From contig WIXG01000198.1 of NCBI GenBank assembly GCA_009869945.1, forward strand, positions 62,001 to 126,000: 64,000 nucleotides of DNA, in the 5' to 3' direction. Below, piece after piece: positions 54,401-64,000 of the stretch. The position numbers and the translations under genes are program-made. Position 1 is the stretch's first letter. Each line of letters starts with the position of its first letter. The notes under the pieces were generated by a model. That model saw nothing but the letters and a program-made list of their open reading frames with translations, had not been told where the DNA came from and ran no database searches. This DNA is from Mesaphorura yosii. Lineage: Eukaryota; Arthropoda; Collembola; Poduromorpha; Tullbergiidae.

Positions 54401-57400
54401 GTTTACGAGCCCATAATTTCTCTGATGACGTCTTCATGGAGCCACGGCTAGCACGATGTATGCAGGATTAGCTTGACTTGAACTTGAAATTGAGATTGAA
54501 CTGGTAAAGCTCACTTCAGGATTCATGAATGAATTCCTAATTCTCGTCCTACAGTGACTCAATGGACTCCTTGTTCTTTTCTGAGATGTACCTAAATCTG
54601 AATTAAAACTAAACATGAGAGCCAAATTCTTATAAAAATAACACCCGATGAATGTGGCCGTAATCGCCGTCATGCACGAGTAACATTTCATGAGCTGACT
54701 GTTAAAAATAGTTTTCCTCGTTAACCGATGAGTGAAATGTTGTGCACATTACTTCTACCACGTAGCCGCACACGAAAAATACAATACAACTTGTATATCT
54801 TTCGATACTTGAAAGTAAAAGTCGGCCGTAAAAGAATTTACAACCTACAAAGGGGCTTTTCAACTTTAAAGCGAATTCTTGAATCTGTGCTTTGCCACCT
54901 CAATCCAATCTTCGTCTCATCCTGACCATGAGTGCTAAATTTAGATGTTATTGGCGACGTGGCCGACGTCTTTATCTGCACAACACGCACGCTTAATACA
55001 AGCAACGACTAGTTTAAGATATTCGTCCTGAAAGAGATCTGAATTTGTATTCAGACTGCTGCTCGTCTTGTGCTGATACTTCATTGTTTGTTCAGGAACG
55101 ACCTGATTAACATTTCTCTCCGTTTCAGTTCCATCTTCAGGTCTAGATGAGTGAAATGAAATGAAATGCGGGTCTGGTTCACGGCGTACTCATTTTAATA
55201 CAATTCGCTTAGTTACGTATTCATGTCTCATTTCATATAAATTTTCACTTATATCATTCCATCTTCTGTCTCCCATGCCAGCACCGAGTGCTTTTGTTCT
55301 TTTTCTGCAGGGCTCTGACTTGTTTCTTTCAAACGTTTGTCCGTGCTTTCTTTTCGTAATGATGTCTGTATTCATTTTCTATATTCGGAGTTCTTTAATT
55401 AATTTTTTTTACATTCTTCTCCGTTTTATCTTGAAGTGCTCAACTATTCTCTTCTTTCTCGCATTATCAACCCAACTTCACTGTTCACCTCTTCACCGCT
55501 CGTCTGTCTGTCTCATCTACACTTGAATCTTGCAAACCTTTCGTTTGTTTTGGACGTTTCTCTCATAAATCAGGCTTTTCATCAATTTTGTCTCTCATGC
55601 CAAAGACTTGACTGCGAAATAACGGCGATATGAACTAAAATTATGCTGCACTCTTGTCGTACATACATAAGCATCAGTAATCAAATTAGATGCAAAGATG
55701 CAGTTGCACAGACAGAAAATCTGTACCCACGTGCATGCATGTGTGTAGGCATCATTTTTAAATAACCCGATAACGGTACTCTGTGAAGCGATGTGTTGGT
55801 TTAGTTTATTTGTTTACTGCTAAGAGGGTCGAGATGAGACTCGAGAGAAGAAAGCTCCGTACAACTGCTTTTGCATATTGCAATGCATTCGAAAGTCGTT
55901 TATGGTATTCAATCTGCCTAACATAAACAGTTTCATGCTGTTTAATTGTCACAGCACTCGTAAAATGAAATTTGGGGCTGATGGGCGTCGCGTCGTTTAA
56001 ACTTGGCCGGCCAAGTTACGTTGCCTGCATTCATTATCTCAGGTTTCTCGTCCCGAGTCGTGTCTGTAATCTGCGTGTCAACGTTATTGAACTTTTTAAA
56101 TCAAATTCATCATCAGGTGCTGTCTTGTCTTGCCTAACCAGTGCCAAACGTTGAAAGTGATCCTTAATCCCTAGGGCTAGTTTCTGTGCCCTGCTTCATG
56201 CATGCTTGCTACAATGGTATACAATTACATGCTGTAATCGAATGAAGTCCGTCGTCGTAGTCGCAGACGTAGCTGGCTTGTCTATAAAAATCTTCGTTGC
56301 TCGAATTATTGAATTCACGTGCCCTTTTACGGGCAAAGGATAATCAACATTCTAAAGTCTTTTGTACCGGCGACGGGCGAGCAGGGAGTGTATTTTGGAA
56401 TCAAATATCTCTTGGCTCCGCCGTACGAATGCCTCGTGGCTTTAACTCGTTGCTCCATGCTCACGAAGAACTTTACCCTGCGCTGCGCTGCACAACTGCA
56501 CACGGGCGCGAGCACATTTGTATTTGTGCATCTCAAGTTCATTCCAGAAAAATGTCTTGTCTTTCCTAATCTTAAAGTGCTCAAGATTTATATCTTGAAT
56601 CTTTCTCTGCTAAGCTCAGCTCCGCTGCAGAGTGCGTCAAGAAGTCTGGAGTTAAACACTATCACAGCACTGCTGTGATGTTAACGCCAAATGGGTTTTA
56701 AAAGCATTGGTTACGGGCTCACCAGTGAAACTGTGCAGTTTTAGCTTAATTTGGTGCTTGCATTTGCTACAAACAAGAGCTCCTTAGAACTGAGCAAGAA
56801 AACAGTAAACAGCTAGGAACTAATCGCTTAAGTAAGGAAAGTATCCGAAGTAATGGCAATGGCAATATAGTTAAGTACACAAAAAGATTCATCAGCTTCA
56901 GCTCCCGGCAGCAGTACACAACGCACGCATGTGTAGGAGTTGTTGAATGAGTAGGATCATTTACATGTTGCTTGTTACACATGGCAGGGCAGAGTAACAG
57001 CAAATGATGGCATTATTACTTGCTTTAAATGTGTGAGGAACACGTTTGTATATTTATTAACATTGTAAACTCCAGGAGCTCAAACTGCAAGCAAAAAACG
57101 ATGGCAAGCCGTTGATGATGATAATGCGATGCAATGAAGGCTTGTCTTCATGCCTCGAATCTTGTTTTCCCTTATCCCTTATCTTAACAAACGAATTCAT
57201 CACTCATTTAGTGATTTCATCTTCGCCCGATGCTCAGTGCTGACTGGCATGCGGAATGACTGAGAATAGCGCCTAATGGAGACATAAAACTTTTAATTAA
57301 ACCTGACATCCAATGCAAATGTAATGAAGGGACGAGTGCTCTGGGAGTCGGTGTCAGTATCGGTTTTGGTCTGTTCGCTCGTTTGCAGAAATCTGACTCG

Positions 57401-60400
57401 CCGACGGAGCTGAAAGGTTGTGAGAATTCGGTTGATGATGACTTTTCTTACGCACTGTTACTTCCATTCTGCACCAGCATAGCCATTATGCAAGAGCTCA
57501 GCCTTTCAGCTGTTATAGCACTGTGGCATGCCATCCAGAACCTTTAATTTCATTCGACAAATGGAATATAAAATTACAGCTTTTGCTTGCTTGAGCTGTT
57601 TGCTTCATTCAAACTCCAGCTCCAGCAAAGTCAGTCAGCGTCAGCAGAGTGATAGACCGTGAACTTGAGAACATGACAGACAGTTTCTGACTGACGACCA
57701 TTCAATGCCATCAAGACAAGTGCTCAGCTCCAGGTTTTCTAATCATGGTAATCATGCGTCATGGCTTGTAGACAGGTTCGGGCATTTCAGTTCCGACATG
57801 CAAGCGGGCTAGCTCAATGGCTCCTTATACTCTTTTGGACCATGCATGTTAATTTTGATTGAAATACGTACAAAAAACAGTCAAAATCAAAAGTCGATCG
57901 GCAACTCTCTTCTGATTACAAGTGACTAGTGACTTGACTTGATTTGGCTTCGCTGAACGATCACTGGCTCTTTGCACCTCACCCAGACAGAGCTGACGTC
58001 CTGCGCTCTAGCTCTGGTAACCTCGCCTCGCCTTGCCTCGCAGCGTACCGTAACAAGGACTAAATTGGGTTTGTACAATTTTCTAATCATCGAATTGACA
58101 GCGCTTCACTCGTAGAGTAGCGTGGCGTGGGGTTGTAATGTAATTTAAATTCGACGCATTTGCTTAGCAGGGATTCAATCGCGCATAAGTGACTCTTATT
58201 TTGTGCATGTTTCAAGTTGGGATGTTTCGATGGGCGAAATGAGAATGAATGTGGACATTACCAATTTCAGTTCATTTCCGTTCCATCTCGACAATTACGA
58301 GTTACGACTACGAGAGTATGACTGACTTGTGAATATTCTCACCATAAAATGTTGCGAGGCAAAGCAGGGGCTAGCAGTCACTGGTGCTTGGTGCCTGACT
58401 TCCGATTTCCTCTCACTCGTGATGCTTTTACCACACACTCATTTTCTCGCCTAAGCCGAGCGTAGATTTTAATCGCTTTTACAGCGTGCTTAATGCCGTG
58501 TGCATCTGGAACATGGAAATGGAAGTGGAAATGAATGGACGTACGTTGGCGTTGGCTAAATGCATGAGTGCATCATGCCTCATGGGTTGCGGGTTTTCTG
58601 ATTTTTCCACTCAACTCCTTCCCGTGCGCGAGACACTGTTGATCTAATCTTCGCTCGCATGTGCTTGTGCGGCCGGTGATTTTAAGTCCTGCTCGCTCGG
58701 TTGGACTGCCACTCAATTTCCATAAACGCATGCCCTTCTTCCTTTTTGGCCTTCTTTCTCTCCATTTTCAGCTTTCCGGTAATTAGAATTTTATCAAAAG
58801 CTTCCCCTGCCTTCCCGCTTCTCATCACTACTTGTTTAATTTCTATTCCTCATTTGCGCTCAAAAACATCGCATGCTCATGGTTCATCTTCGCCGGCACT
58901 AAAATAGCTTGTACCAAATAGCAACTCGAGTACTCGCATCTGAGATTGATTGCGAAACATGCAGAATGCAGAAATGAAGCCTTGGAATTGAAAACACGAA
59001 TTGGAATCTTTTTGTACGACACGCTGCAATGGATTGCATTCACTTATCATGTCAGATGAAATCATACGAATAACGCTCTCGCATCTTTCCTACACAATGT
59101 TCATTTTATCTTTTCCAAATCATACGAGATGAGATTGATGTCTGAATCGATATCTCTCGCTATCGCAACATTATGCGGCAATACAAGACGTGCTTGCGAT
59201 GGTACCGCAGCCCCAGCAGCATGCACGAAGACACAAAGGCGTGCGTGCATTGTACTTGTAAGGAAGTGTACACGAAGTATTAGACTATAATACTCCAGAG
59301 AGAAAGGATATCCTCTTTGAACGCAAAACGGAATTGAGTCTGAGTGTGTTTGAATTGAGCAAGCGGACGGACGTGTGCCTGCGAGTACGACCACGAATCT
59401 AAGAAACAGATCACATTTCATCGTGCGCACGACGAACAACATTCAATCAGACTCAAATGTTTGTCAAACTATGTCAATCATATTAAGCAATGCAAACGCT
59501 GTACTGCCATATCGTACATATTTAATGTAGAGTAGATTGTAAGATTATGGAGAAAAGTTCCATTTTCCATCGCACAGTGGCAAAGAAAGCAGAGTGCCAG
59601 TGCGTGTATGCTTGCTCTGCTATTTATCCACGTACGTTCTAGTTCCACGGAGAATGGAAAACACGCGTCCCATTCTTCCGAAATGGAATCTAATTTTTCG
59701 TAAGTGGAATAACATGTTTGTCATTTTAAAGAATTCCTAAAAAGCAAAAACATAACCGAGCGACCACTCTACTGGAATGCTGAACATTGAATGCAATCGT
59801 TTAAAGAAATATTATTGCAAGGAACCTATAAATAAAATGTATGTGGCTAAAATTCAAATATTCACGGCAGCTCGGATTCGGGCTGTCGCATTTCGCTCAA
59901 CAATTGACACACTTGCCCTCGTCCTGTCTCGTGTGTCGAAGGCATCTCTGTCAAACTCAGAGAAGACTAGGGCAGAGATATGTGTGCATGAGGGAATTCA
60001 ATTAAGGGTCATCTTTTGTTAATGCTGAATGTTGGCAGGCGTCGGCGGCCCCGGCGATGGTTGCCTTGATGAGAGGGAAACCTTGATGAAATTCTTGCGA
60101 TGCGATGGCAAACAGAAACGCCTTCAGTAATGTATGCTATAGCTGTTATCATATCAGGCCTTGGCTTTCTATTTTACTGAACTGAGAAGAGAGCAAAGAA
60201 AACTAATTCCTCTGAGCCAGAATCCAAAAACTAAACGAAACTACAACGAAGCGAGCCAGAAGCGAAGCCAAGCCATTAAATATTTCCGGCTTTTACTTTC
60301 TCCTACTCGTCTTACTAGAATCGTAATGTGGGACTGCGACATGGGCCGTCTTCAGCCGCTGCATCCTTCGTATATCATATCATAATACGTATACATACAG

Positions 60401-63400
60401 TAGTCTAGTTAATCATAATCCGAATCGTAAATAAGTTCCGAGGAAAGTTATATGATACAGACTTGGGCTTTTGGACTTTCCATTCGAAAATCCAAAATCT
60501 TCTTCTCGGAACAGGACAACCAAGTCTTGTGTTGGCGTTTCTTGGCGACGACTTTTCCTTTGATCACTGCTTTATACGATTGAGCCTGATCTTGGCCTGA
60601 AGGAATTCGATCTCTGTGTTCCTTTCATTAGGCTTTTGAGACGGTATTTTTCATAGATTGATTGCTTGAAGCAGTTTTTAAGCCTACCGATAAACGCGGA
60701 ACGTAAATCGTGGGTGTTGACCATCATGGCCTGGACACTGGGCACGACGAGCTCGTCGTTAAAGCTCGGGTAAAATTGTCGGCTCGGAGAAAATTAGCTC
60801 TTATTCTCTACCTGCAATGGAAAAGTTTGAACGTTAGAAATAAGAACCACTTAATTCCGGTTCGGACATGTCTGAGAACAAGTCCTTATAAATTGATTCA
60901 GCCTAACTTTAATTGGAAATTGAGTTTCTTCAGAAGTTCACCCGCACCGGTACCCAACGAATTTGGAATTCCAGGTCTTAAAGATGAGGTCGGAAGCAGT
61001 AAAAGAAAAGTCAATTTTACTTTTTACCACAGCAGCAACGAAATAGTGCCAGCACAAGTTTAAAGCGGTAAAACAAAATTTGTGTGGGTTCTTTGGGAAT
61101 GCCTGCCTGAACCACGAAGCTCCTCTCTCAAAACTGCGTAACGTAAGCGTAAGAAAGTAGTTTACTTTTATCTATTTCGAGTTTTGTGCGAAATGCAGCA
61201 GTAAAGAGAAAATCAATGAACACATAAGATGTAAGATGCTGGGCTGTCTGGAAACTGACGGAGTCGGAGCTTGAGCCCAGGAGCTACTCAAGCAAGTCAA
61301 ACCACCCAAGTCGAGTTTGAAAGTATGTCCTGAAGAAAAATGTTCCCTACACTTTCACTTTCGCCACACCGAAACTATTTCGGAGTTAAAAAGTTAAGTA
61401 CAAAATGTTGTTGATTTTTCCAGTAAAAAGACATATTGACATTTAATAGGAACTAAGAAAGATGGTAAAAAGTCTCAGGTTTTCACCCGGGCACTCGACT
61501 AGCTCGCGACTCGAAGCGGATCCATTCCAAGATTAGAGATAAAATACCCGACCAATTTTGTACATATACAAGACAAGTTCGTATCTTGTATTCTTGTCCA
61601 ATAAAACTGTCAATCTGGCCGAACGAACCGCGAATTTGAATTCAAATCCGTTGAATTCATCTGGGAAGAATCGGGATCGGTAAAGCGGGTTACAGTTTCG
61701 TTTCAGTTCCTGTTTGTAAAGAGGTTTGAGTGGGCGGATGAATGGTTATACTGCATGAATTTTATTGTAGATATTTCTGCCACAATTTAAACGGATTTTC
61801 GAGAATATTCAATCTTTTCTTTTTGCTAAATCCTCGATTACCGATCTCGCTTGATACAAAATTAGAGGATTAGACCCATTTAACGAGATTTCTCTGATTC
61901 TGCTGAAGCTTCCTGTTCCAACTCGACTCTGCAATTCAATCTGGAAATTAAATTCGGATTTGAATTTCATCAAGTTAAGGAATCAAATAGAAACTTGGAA
62001 AAGAAAATAAAATTTGAAAGGCAACTTCCAACTGAGCGTCGAGCTAACTTCAACTTTTGAGATTTGGAGCAACTTATTTATCAATTTGGAATTTATGTGA
62101 ACAATTCAAACAATTTTGTACGCCATAAATCAAAAACAGCACCAAAGTCAAATAAATTCTCTCGAACTTTGCGATTTGCGTTGTAGTTTGCGCGTATTTC
62201 CTTATCAGCAGCTGAAGAGAAAGCTGCTACTGTTGCGGCTTTCACCTGTACATTTCGCAAATAAACTTTCCTTAGAGGATAGTAAAGAAAAGACAGATGA
62301 AGGCAAGTTTTGAATTGAAATGAAGTTGGAACTACGAGAAGTATAAGGATGCTACCTTTTTCAACCCCATGAGGGCAAGGATTAAAAGTATGAAGGATTT
62401 GGGAACAATTTAATTAATTATTCAGGGGAATCAAGGCGACTGCCAACTCTACTGCTATCTCATGACGTGAGTCAGTTAGAAGCTACAATTTTGCTTTATT
62501 AACCTGGCCTAAAATCACTTAAGACCTCGGGTTCTGCTGCTTCTTGACTGATATTCCATCCATTTTCATAATTACACACACCAACCTAGCTCGAAGCCGA
62601 CTGGCTTTGGCTTTTGATCTGAAGTATACGTACGTGGTTCATGCCCTGAAGAACGTCAAGCCATTATTCTACAGTTTTATCCACGACTTATGAAAGCCAA
62701 GCCAAGCGAACGCTGGTTAGCCAGATTGGCAACCATGATTTATGAAGCATGTTGAAAGTTCAATCAAATTTTGTTTTGATGTATGAGATTTTTGTATTGG
62801 TCGGACCATGCATGCATGTACGAAGGGCGATGGCGAACGATGCCTCATGAATTCAGATTCCAAGTATAAAACCATGCAAGGCATACTGTGTTGCGTCTTG
62901 CGTGCTTTATGGAAAATATAAATCCCCTGCCTCTCAGGAATACAAAGTAGAAAGTATTTATCATGCCAGCACGAGCATCAGCATCGTCTTCATTGGGCAT
63001 TGAAACTGCCTTTGGCTTTCTCACACTTTCTCCGTGTTGGTAGTTCAACCGAGCACATTGATCCAAGCTCAAGCCAATCTAAGAAGATGTGTCCCGTTTT
63101 GTTACATTGCGTTGTTTTCACCCGTCTTGTTTCCTCCTTTAATCTTCGTATCACATTTTGATGGAGTGCATTACAGAATCTCATTTTTCGGAGGAGATAT
63201 CCAGATGTTATCCAGTTTACTATTCATGGCAATTGACAATCGTACAAGCACGAGCATAAGCGTAACAATGCGTAGTGTGCAGAGAAAACTCGATGGTGGT
63301 AGTGCCAAGATGCTGCTTAGCACAAGAAGACAATAAAGAAATTGCAAATTGTTGAAGTAGAAATATAATTAGAAGCAACTTTCACTGCTCTAATGATAAT

Positions 63401-64000
63401 GGGCCCATTATAAATGAGCGTTGAGCGCAGCAGCCGTTTTGGCGTGTTGCTCATTATTCCGGTTCTTTCGCGAATGAGTGCTCATTTCCTTAGCTTTGAA
63501 GCGATTCGAAGAATTCAGTTCGTAACGACAATAACTCGGGAGACCAAATATTGTGCACTCGGTGCAATACTCGTATGTTGAATTTTATCAAACATACTAA
63601 TAAGAACCACCAGGAACGGCATAAGGAAAGGCTACGCTTGGCTCACAAAAAGCTCAATTTACGTTTTCTGTAATGATCATCTGAGAGCGAGAATCATGTT
63701 TGTTTTATTATTTAAAGTCGTGTTTGCATTTTTATATCAACACTTTCAGAAGCGCCAGCAGAATTTGTTATCCGTAAATCCGTATGATTTTATGATATGC
63801 AGTGTGGATCTGAGGCAGTTGAGTCATCGCCGTACAGGCGGATGTAAACTGAGCTGAGGATCAAAAACGACATTGTATAGTGCAATGTACATTTCAGCTA
63901 ATCTCGCCATGTCGCTGTAATTTATTTTAATTTTTATGCATTCGTACGTCTGTCTTGTCGCTCTGTCTCTTTCGGCCCGTTCTGCCTCTTTGCCTTTTCG
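45441..64000. other. Large gene desert
   Basis: About 18.5 kb in which I find no coding exon that can be chained, no tRNA with an intact B-box, no recognised microRNA and no transposon. It contains scattered microsatellites, several palindromic CATGCATG words (for example 52892-52899, 55734-55741, 57841-57848, 62807-62818) and TATA-like strings (for example GTATAAAA near 62874). It may be one long intron of a gene starting near 45.2 kb or a regulatory desert next to a developmental gene. Confidence 0.45.

Noticed and set aside
57800-57870. tRNA-like start (GCGGGCTAGCTCAATGGCTC)
   Set aside because: No B-box, no anticodon or T arm can be folded.
60750-60790. Possible start exon (MAWTLGTTSSS) before GTAAAA
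   Set aside because: Single short exon with a weak donor and no partner in the remaining 3 kb.

Overview
The window is animal nuclear DNA, most likely from a pancrustacean and in style most like a Daphnia-type branchiopod. That assignment is inference. It rests on GT-AG introns that are nearly all 62-107 nt, AATAAA/ATTAAA signals behind the genes, arthropod-like protein sequences (the NDRG gene reads closest to the insect MESK2 I remember), and the absence of recognisable mobile elements. Exon boundaries were chained by hand; every chain keeps one open frame and its exon lengths sum to a multiple of three. All orthology calls come from remembered family sequences, not a database search.

Left arm (1-14.4 kb). 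About 6.5 kb without a supportable gene is followed by three minus-strand genes: an ER-resident FKBP14-type prolyl isomerase with two EF hands and an HDEL tail (7063-8217), the small membrane protein SMIM13 (9512-9852), and the AMPK-related kinase SNRK (11478-14424). A tentative two-exon small ORF lies on the plus strand between SMIM13 and SNRK.

Middle (19.4-36.3 kb). This is a dense block of five genes. The NDRG/MESK2 gene (19459-25055, +) has an alternative first exon and a 36-nt phase-preserving micro-exon. An intronless NADAR-domain N-glycosidase gene (26349-26996, -) sits head to head with IQCK (27206-29198, +). The tRNA/mRNA m5C methyltransferase NSUN2 (29616-32720, +) sits tail to tail with CEP104 (33023-36224, -). 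IQCK is linked to cilia or flagella and CEP104 to ciliary tips. CEP104 keeps its jelly-roll, coiled coil and TOG array but ends without the C-terminal zinc fingers known in vertebrates.

Right arm (36.3-64 kb). About 28 kb has no supportable coding exon. It holds simple repeats and a CpG-rich, promoter-like patch near 44.2-45.44 kb that ends in a strong splice donor. It may be a regulatory desert or the first intron of a gene lying beyond the window.

The genes are ordinary housekeeping, ER, signalling and cilium genes and form no pathway. The points most worth following are the shortened CEP104, the intronless NADAR gene, the MESK2 isoform structure and the promoter-like patch in the desert.
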